Assembly: GCA_015227615.1 (NCBI GenBank)
Contig: JAALGZ010000042.1
Span: 1-64,000 of the forward strand
DNA from: Labyrinthula sp. Ha
Taxonomy: Eukaryota > Sar > Bigyra > Labyrinthulida > Labyrinthulaceae
DNA length: 64,000 bases
Direction: 5' to 3'
Shown here: positions 20,626 through 32,900 of the stretch, one piece after another
Numbering within the stretch: position 1 is the stretch's first letter
Layout of the letters: every line of letters starts with the position of its first letter
Notes under the pieces: generated by a model
Told to the model about the DNA's origin: nothing
The model's input: only the letters and a program-made list of their open reading frames with translations
The model's database searches: none
Program-made: the position numbers and the translations under genes

Positions 20626-20637
20626 AAATTGATGATG
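20626..20637. repeat. Right target-site duplication of retroposon
   Basis: Exact copy of the left 12-bp repeat, beginning within the poly(A) run. Confidence 0.85.
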
Positions 20638-21278
20638 GTTGATAAATTAATGTAATAACCAAACGTAATTATTATGGGTTGAATAATATTACCGTACGGT
20701 ATAAGATTATAGAAACCAAGGCAAAGCTGGTTTCCCACAGGTAGAACAGCCCACTTTGTTGAAAAAGCCTTACTATTTTTTCATAAGTGCATTAAGAATG
20801 TTTTTGTTATCTGCCAATAATTACGTAATGTGCATAATTAAAGCATCTATCATCTGAAAATTTCAAATTAAACCTAAATAATATTAGTTTTGATTCCTAC
20901 TGATGCTGAAAGTTTTACTCTTTTCATTTCCTTGCTAAAGCGTTATATTGGTAAAGAAACACGTATAGTATAATTATAAACAGAAGTAATTCAAGCTTTA
21001 TTTTGCATAATAAGTCTATATACCATTTCAAAATTTCAGTGGTAACAATTCCCTACTTAGAGCATGTAATTCAAACTGGGTTGCTAAATCAAAAAAGTTA
21101 ATTCTTGCCAAACACCCAAACTGCTAGAACTTGAACTCTGATAAAATTGCATTTGATAGCTGTGGACCATTATTATTATTACTCATAGAGAATTAACTTC
21201 ACATAGCTGGTTTTTTCTTTCAAGTTTAAAATCTTTTTTCTGATTAGTTGGGATGTTCGCTCTTGTGTATCTGTTAAT

Positions 21279-22134
21279 ATGAACCCGTTGAATAAAGCAT
21301 ATGAAGACACAATCCGTGTGTTAAATATTTTGACTGAAGCCTTGCTTATTCCAGTTGTTCTATATTAATAGAACTTCAATATCTTCTGGAGCTCTCACAA
21401 CAATAGGCCAACAGCAGTTAGTACCAAGCGCAACGAATTTAGCTCAAGTTGACTTAGTCTATGACAAATTACTGTGAAATGTGAAAACGTGTTTGACTCA
21501 ATGGCCAACTTAGATTATTCTGAGGGAGAATTAGAGCTTCCATTGCAAAGGGCTCTTACATTGTATATCACCTGTAGGACAGTCACTTTCAGGATATGAT
21601 CCTCAAAGCGTTGAAGCCCTGAAGCCATGCATTGAATTATTGTCTACTCGTACAGGCAGAATTGGTAGATGAAAGTTTACTGCAGGACCTCTTCGCAAAG
21701 ATTGTATAAGATTTTTGGAGGCGTGTTTTTTTCTGCTATAGAAGTAGAGCTACTATTCCATGTATTTTACTCCAAAATATCTTTTATCTCAGTAAGTTAA
21801 GTATTGCCAATAATTTGTATTCTTTGGTGTATAAGCTATGCAAAATCTTTTAAGGTCAGAGTCTGGAAATAAAAATGAGCCTTAGCGGTAAATTTTGCGC
21901 TTAACCATATTATTTTTGTTGTCTATTCTGTAGATCCTACATTTTCAGCAACTAGAAGTTTATAATAGGAAGACTTACACAGAAGCCCTTAAAGCTATGA
22001 ATGGTTCTTTTCTTACGAATGTTGTGTATCTTGCGGCACTACAACTTCAGAACTTGTTTCTCCATTTTAATGTTCCTAATGAATACGAGATAGATATCAC
22101 CGAATCGTTTGGAGAGAACGCCATGAAGTTTTAA
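21279..22134 (+). pseudogene. Possible decayed host gene, identity unknown
   Basis: Protein-like pieces occur in succession but in different frames: one from the ATG at 21279 (starting MNPLNKAYEDTIRVLNIL), one around 21370-21470 (ALTTIGQQQLVPSATNLAQV), one around 21490-21570 (NVFDSMANLDYSEGELELPL), one around 21570-21675 (GYDPQSVEALKPCIELL) and a last one ending at the TAA at 22134 (TEALKAMNGSFLTNVVYLA). I could not join them with the 28-31-nt introns that work elsewhere, so frame breaks are more likely than splicing. No family was recognised. Confidence 0.35.
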
Positions 22135-22283
22135 TATGAGGAGCAGATTTAGATGGAGTCTTAGCAACCACTGAATATAAAACATAGCCTTTAAGGGAAC
22201 TTTGCAGTACAACCAGTATTAGAAAATCCGACCTGATTGGAGGTTGCTTCTACTTAAATAAGATAATTGACACTAATACAGTA

Positions 22284-23389
22284 TCAGGTGTCAACTTTCC
22301 CACTTTTTTCTTCTACTGGAGATTTCAATCTCATTCTCTCAAACTTCTGTAGAAGTGCTTTCTTCTCCTTCCGGGCATTAATCCTGTGTTGTTGCTTCAT
22401 CTTCAATATATCCTCTCTACTTTCTTTCATTTGTTTAATCCTCTCACTATCTTTTTCTATCCTCTTTAACATCTGCTCTTTCCTATACTGCCTTGCTCTA
22501 AAATGCCGCTGCATCCGCTCCTGTCTCTCCAGATCCTTCAACCTTTTCTTCTCATCTTCAATCTCTTGCCTGTATCTCTCTTCTTCCGCCTTCTTCCTCT
22601 CAAGTGCTCTCCTCTGCCTCTCCCTTTGTCGAAACATCTGTTTTCTTGCTTTCATCAAATCCCTTTGTTTCTGTCGAGTATTTGCAACCCTGGCCTGTGC
22701 CTGCAACGCTCTGTGTTTGTGCTTTGCCCGAATTTCGGCCCTCTTTTCATCGAGCTGCTGCTTCCGAAGCGCATCTTTCTTTTCAGCGTCTATTTTTTTT
22801 TTCTCTGCTTCTTTTTGACGCAATTCAAGTTGTTTTTGCATTTCTTTTTTTTCTTCGTCGCGCCTTCTTCTTACTTCTTCATTTTCTTTCTGTTTTAACT
22901 TTTTCAACCTCTCAAGCTCTGCCTTTCTAGCTCGTTCTTTTTTCATCTTCATCTCATTCTCGTGTTGAATCTGACTCATTTTTAGCTCGTAAGCTAATCT
23001 CTGCTCAAGCTCTTGCTTCTGTCGGAGTTTTAATTTCTCTAAATGCCTTCTTTCCCTTTCCACAAGATCCGCCGTTGATGCTCTAGACTCCGGTCTTCCC
23101 ACAGGAGATCCAGAACTTGGTGATGCATAAAACTTCTGAGTCCTTCTGCGTTCCTCTTCCAAACTTTCGATAGTTCTATTCAGTAGATCTTGCTTTTCTT
23201 CCAGCGATCTCTGATACTGTTCGAATCTCATCCTTTGAACTTCAGGATTTATCTTAGATTCGTAAAAATCATCCAATGTCTTTGGTTCCAAATCCCCTTT
23301 AAGTAATCCAGCCGCTTTTATAGCCTATATGATGAAATCTGACAAAAGAATACTTTTCGCAGTATAGCCTTATCTGGAGAACGACTCAT
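22284..23389 (-). CDS. Highly charged coiled-coil protein
   Basis: Two exons, 23389-23354 and 23324-22284, joined across a 29-nt GTATTC...ATATAG intron (23325-23353), give 358 residues. The splice supplies an ATG (MSRSPDKAILRK) that the long exon lacks. Residues 60-345 are almost continuous charged helix rich in Arg, Lys, Glu and Gln, of the trichohyalin/caldesmon-like kind. Such long single helices often lie along microtubules or axonemes, but no family was recognised. A short serine/glycine/proline break near residues 75-95 separates two helical parts. It lies 46 bp downstream of the TMEM242-like gene on the same strand. The low-complexity composition makes similarity searches unreliable. 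Confidence 0.75.
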
Positions 23390-23435
23390 TCCTTTGTCCC
23401 TTTAACTTTCTTTCCGTATCCTTTAACGGAAATAT

Positions 23436-24020
23436 TTATTTATTGTCTCCATTTTTCGAAACTGGATCTAAAATATTCGGATCAAACCCATATTTCTCAA
23501 GCTCACGCTTTTCAGCTTGTAGCTGATCGGGATCTAGGTTCTGTTTTTCGACATTCTTTTTTACTATTGATATTTCCCGCAACCCCATTTTATCAACAAT
23601 ATTGAATGAAGTAGTCTTAACCGAAGAGAGAAAAGGGAGAGTTCTAGTTTCTAGTGCTTGATAAACCAAGGGAATTTTTTCCCTCATCCTTTGGGAGAAT
23701 TGTCGATGGTTCTGCACATCAAGAGCATAGAATGAGCCAATAACAAGTAAAGAAAATCCACTGATACTTAAGAGAGTTCCATATCCAAGAGCTCTTTTTG
23801 CCAGATTTAGAGCTCTTCCATTTTCGAGCGTTTCCACCAGAGGAGGTTTAGAGAAGTGTTTTTCTTTGCCAGTAGATATAAGGGAATCCAGTTGTTTTTC
23901 AACAATTCGAGATTTTCCTATTTGAAATCCAACAGATAGTAAACCAACAGAAGAAGCTGCGAATACCAGTGCTGTACCGAGGCCTGGCTTGAATTGACTT
24001 TGATCTTCCTCTGGTTTCAT
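23436..24020 (-). CDS. TMEM242-like mitochondrial membrane protein
   Basis: The 194-residue protein has two membrane segments, about 13-33 and 79-99. The pattern GLGTALVFAASSVGLL, then RALGYGTLLSISGFSLL, then ALDVQNHRQFSQRMREKIP follows TMEM242 (DUF1358). In human mitochondria TMEM242 takes part in assembly of the ATP synthase c-ring and of respiratory complex I. The family is usually about 140 residues; this one has a longer C-terminal tail (about 60 extra residues, charged). The ATG at 24020 is the first in frame. Assignment rests on the pattern around the second membrane segment and is moderate. Confidence 0.65.
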   Translation of the reverse strand: MKPEEDQSQFKPGLGTALVFAASSVGLLSVGFQIGKSRIVEKQLDSLISTGKEKHFSKPPLVETLENGRALNLAKRALGYGTLLSISGFSLLVIGSFYALDVQNHRQFSQRMREKIPLVYQALETRTLPFLSSVKTTSFNIVDKMGLREISIVKKNVEKQNLDPDQLQAEKRELEKYGFDPNILDPVSKNGDNK

Positions 24021-24084
24021 TATATCTTATTGTATTAGTTTCAGGGCGTGCATACTTTGGGCAGATTCTCATATCCATGCTCAT

Positions 24085-27000
24085 ATTTTGTTCCAGAGCT
24101 ACCGATTGAGATACTCAAGAGAACTTAAGACAAGATTTGAGAACTCTAAAGCAAGATTTGAGAACTCAAAAGCAAGGTTGAATGTACACAAAGATTTTTT
24201 CTGAAGTTTTATGTATGGATAGAGGGACTTAGATATTCCAGTTAACATTTTAATGAAAAGTATTCTCAAAGACTTTCCTGCTTAATAAACAGAATCAATT
24301 TCTCTATAATGAATACTTCCAAGGTACCGAATCTGGCTTTAACCAATTGGAACTTTAAGGAGAAAAAAATTAAGAATAAACAAGTGTGGGTATATCACAG
24401 GTAATTTTAATCCTAAAGAGAAAAGGAAGGGTTTAATGCAACATAATATAACTCACATTTCAAGCGCTAACTTATGACCAAGAAAAATAAAAAAGAATGA
24501 GAGACTTATTAAATCATTCTTTCATTTTTCAATTAATTATAATCTTCACCTGATAAGAATTTATTTTCAATTATTTACGAGCTAACCATTAATGCTTCAA
24601 TTTAATCACTCTTTTCCTGTATAACATATCTACTTTCCACCATAACATATCAAGCTTGTCCAAAAACACGATGCTAGGGAAGTACTCCAAATCTCCTTTC
24701 ACTCCAAAACACGGTACTATATTTTTCTATAATTTATAAACCAAGATATTTTTATATTTATTCCAGAGTACCTACAAATTTGCAGCATACATCAGTAATT
24801 GTTACTTTCTTGCCTTTTTTCCAATTTTTGAATGGGTTGTGCCCTCTTAGTAAACCTTGTGAATCATTAATCAATCTGTGAATACGTCATTGCCGGTTAA
24901 GTTTTCACGCTATGTCAGCGGATCTATGCCATAAATTCAACTATATTACAAATAACAGTAGCGTTCTAAGTACAATGACCATAACATGTAACTTGTTCTT
25001 AGAAGACAGTTGGGGTTCCTTATAGTGAGGGACGATAATTATCTGTAAATGTTACCTAAAGATACTTGATGAATGTGACTGGTAATGAAACCGTTAATAC
25101 GACTTTACTGATGATTCTTGAAACCCGAGAAGCTCTTCTCGCTCAAATGTCGAAGCAGTCTCGTATGAGTTAGTTCATTAAACAGTACAAATAAAGAGAA
25201 CCCAGAATAAGATTGAAAACACAAGATGCATCTGTTTGAACATTTTTTTCAACTTGCTAGCATACACTTTCTCCAGTGTTAGCTATCAGGAAATATCGTT
25301 TATTTATTTCTATTTTTTAGCTCAGAAAAAACCAATACTGGTCTTACTGAAAATTCGTAATTGAATTTATCCCAATTGAATAAAAGCCCATGCTTCATCT
25401 TCGTGTTGGAAAGGCTTCTTGTTGCCTTGTGCAACTGATTATTAATATAGTTTTTCTCCTGAGTAAGAACAAATTGGTTGCACACATTGACTGAGAACAA
25501 CTACAGTTAACAGTAGAAACCTATGTTGGAATTGCAGCTATATACTCGGGGTATCTCCCTCCTGAGTTACTCTATATGATTTGTTGGTTTCAAGCTTTCT
25601 CATTCATCAAAAGTGATTTTTCTCTTATTCTCTAACATTGTCTGGCTTTGGCTTCAAGAAAAAAATACACATGATTTGATGAAGCTCAAAAATGTATGGA
25701 ACATGAATTTACACCAAAATCTCAATTCAAAACTTCCGTACATCCCGTTTACTCAAATTCATAAACACTTATTAATATTGAGAGCTCTTATTGAAGGCTA
25801 CTGGTATATGCCATTTATTATCTCTCGATTATAAATCCTAGTTAGAGCTTTTTCTTGCACTAGCATTGAATACTTACGCTTATTAGTTTTTCATTTCAAA
25901 ATATTTGAAATATTGTCTTGGCTATGCGAATCTTAATAAAAAAGCTCTCATTCACCTATCCTTAAATGTACTTCTTTCCATATCATTACCATACTAATAC
26001 TGAACCTCACATCAGTCATTAGTATTGTGTGAACTTCTATTTTACACAATACTCCAAAGTCTTTGAATATGATATCTGAGACATAATGACTGACGGTACC
26101 GTGGTAATAGAACTTTCATATTCGATGACATCACAAAGTGCCTCAAAAATTTTCATGAAATTGCATTTGGGAAGTATGAGAAACTTTGAGTAATACTATG
26201 GTTTACTTTTCAATATTTTCTTGCATCCTCAAAATGAAAAATAATGGTTTGACTCTCTTTCAGTTATATGAACCTGAAGTATCTCAATTATGTTTTCTTT
26301 AACGTTATTCATTCTTAGGTATCTTATTCTGCATATATGCTAGAAACTAATATGCAAGCCCTTTCCTAGATTGATCATCTGAAGTTTCATTTACTATTTC
26401 ATTTCTGCTTTCACAGCCCTCTTCGAATACTGACTTCTTATTATGAACTATGACTGAAGAAGTTATATTATCTGATTCCAGCAGAATTAATAGAAAACCA
26501 CCTTTCCTGGTTGCATTAATAGATAAGATCAATTATGAAATGCTCTAAACATGGACAGAATGCATTGGTTGCATCTTGTAGACTTGTTTGTTGCGATCGC
26601 AGCATCTAGTTTAATTTTTGAGGTTCCTCTTAATAGAATCAAATTTTGAATTACTTCTAGAGCAATATTGTTTCGCTTGATTTAAAGCTAAGAGCAGTAT
26701 ATAGTAATTATAGTAAGAAGAAATGATAATTAAATTTTGCATTAGGCTTCCATTCTTATCACCACCAAGTGCTATCTTCTATCTTAGATTTATATATCGT
26801 GGCATGTTTCTCTTTCATTTTACTAATTGAATTTTGTATTAAGTTATTGGGTTTTAAGCTGCAAGATAACTGCGACAACAAGAGGACAAAAATTCGTAGA
26901 ACCTGTAAAAAGAAACACATAACTTTTCATGAAACTGAAGTAAACATATGCGCGTTATCATTGCTCAGACAAAAAACTTCAAGTCAAATAAAAAATCAAT

Positions 27001-28014
27001 CCCTCAATCAAAAGAACCTTTATAGATTACGGTGATAGATATATACTAATTCTAGGCAAACGCTTTTTAAGTCTGTAGATAAAACAGATATTGTAGTGTA
27101 CTGAATGCTATTCGGGAGTTTTCCATGTGCGGAAAGAGCTTGTTTGTACCAAGACGCCTAAAAAATGCTCAATATAAACATATCTAATAGAGCAATGCAA
27201 AATAACGAATTTTTACTCCTTCTATTGTCCCTTTGGGATAAAATTTACTTCGCAATAGTCTCCTTTGCGATCTAAATTAGCAATTGGAGTTGATGATGTT
27301 CTTGTTACCTTTCTCTTGTAATGTAAGAACAAATTTTTCGTAGATCTTAGGTATTGATGTAGACTTATTGCAAAATATGAAAAGAAACATTGTTGTACCA
27401 ATACCACGAAATTTTACACATAGTCATTATTCGCGCTACCAAAGTCACTTAATGGAAGCTGGAGTCACAAAGTTGCAGAAACATGTGAACAAAGAACAGC
27501 AACTGCATAAGAACGCTTTCCAATATATCCCCTGATATCGTAATGTAGTGTACAAACCAGTAACCAGATAAGGTTATGAACATCATAAGCAATCAAAACT
27601 AGATTCTAGGTTTGTCTCCGGGTTTTGTGAAAATAGCATTAAACATAACTTGTTTAGTTAATAATTTCAAGAGGATAGAGTCAATAATTATTGAGTACTA
27701 AGAATAATTTTCCTTCTAGTTGAAGTGCAGGAAATGGTGGTAATTCTTTCTTAGTTCTTTAAGTCTTTTAATGAATCCACTTAGTTCCAGTTTATACTAT
27801 TTCTCTCCACACACTTCAGCTCGAGGAGATCTATCTTTATCCATTTCTTCCCAAAATTCAATAATTTCAATGTATGCTTTGTACACCATTTTATCCGTTT
27901 CAAACTGCTACCCACATCGCAAACTGCTTTGAATGTAGCCGTTAGTTGCGAACAACAAAACAGAAATTTCTGAAGAATAAGACAACAGACGAATAATTGG
28001 AAAAGATACCGAAT
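24085..28014. other. Gene-poor region with nested inverted repeat
   Basis: About 3.9 kb of AT-rich DNA with only short unrecognised frames. It contains the nested inverted repeat at 26012-26093, described separately. Confidence 0.4.
26012..26093. repeat. Nested inverted repeat (foldback)
   Basis: Outer arms TCAGTCATTA (26012-26021) and TAATGACTGA (26084-26093) are perfect complements. Inner arms AGTATTGTGT (26021-26030) and ACACAATACT (26044-26053) are also perfect. On the right side about 30 extra bases lie between the inner and outer arms, so an originally continuous stem of about 19 bp seems to have gained an insertion. It could be a small MITE remnant or a hairpin. No clear target duplication was found. 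Confidence 0.5.
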
Positions 28015-29685
28015 ATGGATCAAAAAGGACTGGAAAATGTAAAAAGCCTAGTGGAGAAATATATGCGTCTTTTCGCGCTGAATGTTCTGTTGTTCTTGGC
28101 ACGTTTGGGAATAAACGTACACCTGGAGATTGAAAGTTTAAGGGATGGTTTTGTTTCTTCGGATACGTTTGTGGCTACGATCTATAAAATTTTTGACAAA
28201 GCTGATGTTGATGGTAATGGACTTTTAGATGCTTCGGAGTTTTATTGTGCAGTTTTGTTGACATATAATAAGCTCAACTCCTTCGCATTTGGCGGGAAAA
28301 CGAAGCTTCCAAAGAGAAAACACATCATGTCAATGTTTTATAAATATATAAGAATGCAAAAGGCAGCGGAAAAGATGATAGCCAATGAGCAAGAAAAAAT
28401 CCGGCAGAATTCTGACCTAAACCCAGGTTTTTTAGTGGATTTTAATCAAGCTTATCTGAAGCTAAAACGGTACTTTGTTCAAGTGGAAGAGGGTGAGGTA
28501 GGGGAAATGGTAGACACCTCCCCTAGGAACAAGGATGAGGAACCCTCTGCTTATTTTAATGATAAAGAAGAAAGTACGTATCTTGTAAGAACAAAAAGTG
28601 TTAAAGATACTAATTTTCATGAAAAGGAGGTGATGTTTTTTTCTGCTGCCTGTCTTGTTTGCAATGAAGTAATTGTTCTTGTGTTACTACTCATGGTAAA
28701 AATTCTTTTTAGTAGCAATTTTTTTTCAACAGTATTTTTTTATGGGTTACTCAGAGTATTCAGCTGCGTTTGTGTTGTATCAATAACGCCGTTAATCCGG
28801 GAGAAAGTGAAAGAAAAGTTGAATTCTTCATCCTCACCATGGATCTCAAAGCGTAACATCTTGCAAGTAAAAAAGCATCGCTCCTTCAGTTCCAAAAAAC
28901 ACGTAATCTCGACCAACTTGGAGACAGATGATTTAAATGAATGTGATGTTGTACCTTTTAGGAAGCAGACTTCATTTCTATCAAGGAAAGACACCCTAAG
29001 GAAGGAAAAATTTATAATTGAGAATGTCAAGGGTTACCATATGAAGCGCGAAACCTTTGTTTATATGGCACAGAAAACTTTTGAAGGTTTAGTACTCGCT
29101 GAAACGTACCGAATATTTATTAAGATGATCCTGCTGCCATTCGTTTCTGTTCAGTTGTTTCATTTTGTTGACTCTTGTCTGCAATCTCAGCTGCTTGTTG
29201 AGGGTTTTGAGTATTTTGTGCAAGCATTAGATTCAACCCTCCCTTTTCATTTGCCGCTTCATGTCTTTGGCCGGGATACTTTACTTTCGCTGCTACTAGG
29301 TACTCTAGTTGCTTTATCACGATTTGTGGTTGACCCTGTCGTTCATTTTATTATGTATAAGGAGGCTGAGGAGACTGTTGATCTAGACATGGACTTAGGA
29401 TTAAATAAGAGTTCAAGTCTACCTTTTCTTGGAAGAGGTAACTCACAAAATGATATCGTTAAGGTGTTAAACCAAGATCCAGATGCACCCAAGGTCTGGT
29501 TGAGAGAAGAAATGAGTGTTTCTGGATCAGAGAGGTTGCGAACCAAAGAAAAGAAGGAGAAAAAAAAAGTGAAGAGATCTATTAAAGCTCAAAGAGAGAT
29601 CAGAAAAATTGTGGGCTTTGAGAGGGAGGAAATTAGATCCCGACTACACAGGTCAGGAGCTTTTGCTGCTGAAAAGGACCTGTGA
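28015..29685 (+). CDS. EF-hand multi-pass membrane protein
   Basis: The 556-residue protein starts at the first ATG (28015). It carries one canonical EF-hand loop, DVDGNGLLDASE at residues 64-75, with acidic or oxygen ligands at positions 1, 3, 5, 9 and 12. Hydrophobic segments follow at about 205-230, 236-258, 367-385 and 420-445. A basic linker (270-340) and a very basic coiled tail (about 505-545) flank them. The general look is of a calcium-responsive membrane protein, but I recognise no channel or transporter signature, so the function is open. It is convergent with the kinesin gene, with about 300 bp between stops. Confidence 0.75.
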   Translation: MDQKGLENVKSLVEKYMRLFALNVLLFLARLGINVHLEIESLRDGFVSSDTFVATIYKIFDKADVDGNGLLDASEFYCAVLLTYNKLNSFAFGGKTKLPKRKHIMSMFYKYIRMQKAAEKMIANEQEKIRQNSDLNPGFLVDFNQAYLKLKRYFVQVEEGEVGEMVDTSPRNKDEEPSAYFNDKEESTYLVRTKSVKDTNFHEKEVMFFSAACLVCNEVIVLVLLLMVKILFSSNFFSTVFFYGLLRVFSCVCVVSITPLIREKVKEKLNSSSSPWISKRNILQVKKHRSFSSKKHVISTNLETDDLNECDVVPFRKQTSFLSRKDTLRKEKFIIENVKGYHMKRETFVYMAQKTFEGLVLAETYRIFIKMILLPFVSVQLFHFVDSCLQSQLLVEGFEYFVQALDSTLPFHLPLHVFGRDTLLSLLLGTLVALSRFVVDPVVHFIMYKEAEETVDLDMDLGLNKSSSLPFLGRGNSQNDIVKVLNQDPDAPKVWLREEMSVSGSERLRTKEKKEKKKVKRSIKAQREIRKIVGFEREEIRSRLHRSGAFAAEKDL

Positions 29686-29990
29686 GTTACAACACGTATT
29701 TAGCGTACTAGTGACAATAGATTGTGGAGACAGTTTCTGTCTCTTATGTATCGAGTTCTTGAAGATATAGACGTATAGAGTTTTGAACATCTGTATAATA
29801 CACCTGACTAAGGATAAACTAGGCCAACAAACAAAGAAAATTAAATTAAGCAAAATAGAGCTCTCTACATGACTTGCTTAGAAAATTATTATTTTTTTAG
29901 CTTCAGTTTGATTTAATGTACCTTGTCCTGGATCACCGTCATATCTAAGTTCTATCCTTATGCCAACGAGCAAGAAAAGTTGACATACTA

Positions 29991-32900
29991 TTAACCAGAG
30001 ATTCTGTTGTCAAGTTCCTTCGCATCAATTAACTGTTGTACCTTCCTTGGACTCTGACACTGAGTTTGCAGAGTTATTAGCTCCGCTTTGAGTTGAAGAA
30101 TCTCAGCATCCCGCTCCTCCAGAAGCTGCTTTAATTCAACGTTCTCTTTTTGCAAAAAAAGAACTTCATCTACAGGCAAGTTCTCCTCTCGTGTAATAAT
30201 ACCTGGATAGATAAAATAAATAAAACGCTTCACCCTTGATTCCTAACCCTATACATATCTCTGGATCTGCTGTACTTATCGGTTCAAGTTCGATCTAGGT
30301 TTTAAACAGAAAGAAATACTACTTCGACCCAAGGCTTGATGTAGACATGAAGTTTGAACTCAGTTTGATCCAAGTAGGTTAGAAAGTCATTGAAGACTTC
30401 GTGAACCTCATGAACACAAGAATAATCCATTTTTACATTCCTACTGCCTGCCTTATCGTTAACCTCGATACATTCCGTAAGATATTTCTCCCCGTTAAAC
30501 TCATATTCAATATATATTTGGGACACCTTCGTAGAAAGCTTGGAAACCTTTCCAATATGCAGGGTGTAAATCCAACTCTTTCCAAGTAGTGCCATAGGAT
30601 CTATCACCTCCTCACCAACCGTGCGCCATGAAACCTCAACTTCGCCAACTTTTTCATACGGAGCTACACTCTTCATTATATCGACTTGAAAATCACCGGG
30701 ATCAGTTTCCATATTCAAAGCACAGTGCATTAGAAAACTTGTGGCGGTACCAAAATGGTATGAAGTATCAAACAAACACTGTACAATGTCTGCCTCCTTG
30801 GGAATCTCATAGCTGCCACCAGCAGCAACATCAACAGATTTCAATCTTTGAACTTCATCTTGGAAGAAAGATAAGTTTGATCTTATTTCAAAAGGGTCCA
30901 AAAACACAACACTACAAACTGAAGCTGTACGCATAGAAACTTCTATTTTGACAGAAGGGATATTGTTGACAGAAGTTTGTATACAAGGTTTGAAGTCTAA
31001 AAAGTCGCGTTTGGTTAACTGACATAGGTGCTTGAACGTAGATATTGTGGGTAAGATGTGTCTCAAGCTGTCGTCTATAACACTCCATTGCGCAGCTTCA
31101 TGCTCCTTTTGTCGAAGTTTCTCTTTGCTCTCACCTTCTTGTCGAAGTTTTTTAACCTCTTCTTCCAGCTTTTTTTTCTCAGAGAGAAGCTTTACATTCT
31201 GTGTATTTTCACTCCCATCACCTTTTCCCCTTACATATTCCGCAACAATTTTTCTGGTATTTACAGCTCTATAACATTCTATTTGTGGATTAGTTACAAA
31301 GAGCAACATTTCTTGCCCAATAACAACGCGATCTCCTTCATTCAATAAGGTCTTCTCTCTTAGAGCTAGACCATTATGAAAGACTTCACCTTTTCCAGGT
31401 CTAATATGAAAAAGTTCATTTTCCCTAGTAACTGAGCAGTGGTCATCCACTAAAAACAGACTCATAGTTTGAACGCAGCCTTTTCGTCTCCCAAAAACAT
31501 TTTCACCTTGTTTCAGTTTATAAATGTATCTCATATGTCGAAAGGAGTCCTCATCGACATTAATCATATAGGGACCTGATTTCTGTAAGCTAGCGGTCGT
31601 TTCAAATTCTGCCAAATATACACCTCGTTTTCCCAGTGTACTCCTCATTTCTTCATTTTTCAATTTTGTTTCTATATCCTGCTCGCCTTGAAGTTCTTTC
31701 CGCAACTCCTCTTGCTTTTCGAGCAACAGTTCTTCAACATCAACCGCAGGGGTACTCCCTTGTTGTCTTAGCAGTTCCATTTCATTTTTCATTTCTTGCA
31801 ACTGACGCAGCAACTCAATCTCTTTCTTCGTTTGTGCAACAGTAGCTTTTTTCGGTTTGACCTTTATTATAGAAGCGTTGCTTGCAAATCCCAGGGTAGA
31901 AAAAGTGTAGCGATGAAACTTTGCCTCAGGGCGAATGGCACAAAATAGGTAAGTCTTAGCTTGAAGCATCGTATCCTTCAGAAACTTGCATAGAAAATAT
32001 GAAGTACATCCAGGAATACTTTGACCAGCAGCAAGTTTCTTTGATTCCACGGCCTTAGCCATTTTCATAAAAAACTGAGCCATTTCACTCAATGAAAGAT
32101 TAATCTTTTTCCCCTGGTCCTGTAGCTGCCGTGTTTTTGATTGATCTTTGTGCTGCCCTAAACACTTGTACTCTACATCCCCAGAGTCGTGTACAATTTT
32201 CTTGTATGATGCATGAACAATATCAGCGGCAGGTTCTGTACCTGCTAAATCGCACACATACACCCTACCTTTGATTTTGTAGTCAGGTTTCTCTGGGTGA
32301 GGGAATTCAATTAATAGCACCAAGATACAGTGTCCCCTTGTACTCTGATGGTTAAACTGGGTAGCAGCAATGGCTTTTCGTCTATTTGCATGCTTTATAG
32401 CTTCCAAGAGATCGGTAAAATTGTTTAGTGTATGTGTTTCACACCACTTGATATCGATAAAACCCTCTGAATCTTTCTTCATCCCTGTTTTGTAATTTGC
32501 TTCTCTTGCAAATGGGGAGAGTAAATCGCGAATTGAGTCAACCACGTTTTGGAAGTACTTGATACTAATCTTCCAACCTTCAGATTCTCTCTTTCGTGTG
32601 AATAGATCATATGCTACTCTTGGGAACAAACCCCACAGGGGATCAGGAATCCTAGAGTAGAACCAAGCAGACTTATTCTGTGGATCATCTGGACCGAACA
32701 CAGTAAATGTTTTGCCAGATCCTAAACTTCACTTAACTCTAGAATGTACCTGAAAGCCCATAAGCGAAGAGCACTACTGGTTTTCCAGCTAATATATCTT
32801 GCAGAATCGTCTTCCCACAACTCTCAAAAGCAAAGTTCTGATTCACAAGGGTGAAGGATTTGGCCAGCTCCCTTTCATTTTCATCCAAGTATTTTTCATA

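Noticed and set aside
22267-22930. Cysteine/serine/phenylalanine-rich plus-strand frames
   Set aside because: They are antisense shadows of the Lys/Glu/Arg-rich coiled-coil gene; their biased composition is the complement of that low-complexity sequence.
29991-30233. Separate 80-residue coiled-coil gene downstream of kinesin
   Set aside because: It joins the kinesin in frame through a 61-nt exon and two introns of 28 and 31 nt, so it is the kinesin C-terminus.
31032-31348. Plus-strand frames rich in Ser/Phe inside the kinesin gene
   Set aside because: Antisense shadows of the kinesin coiled-coil region.
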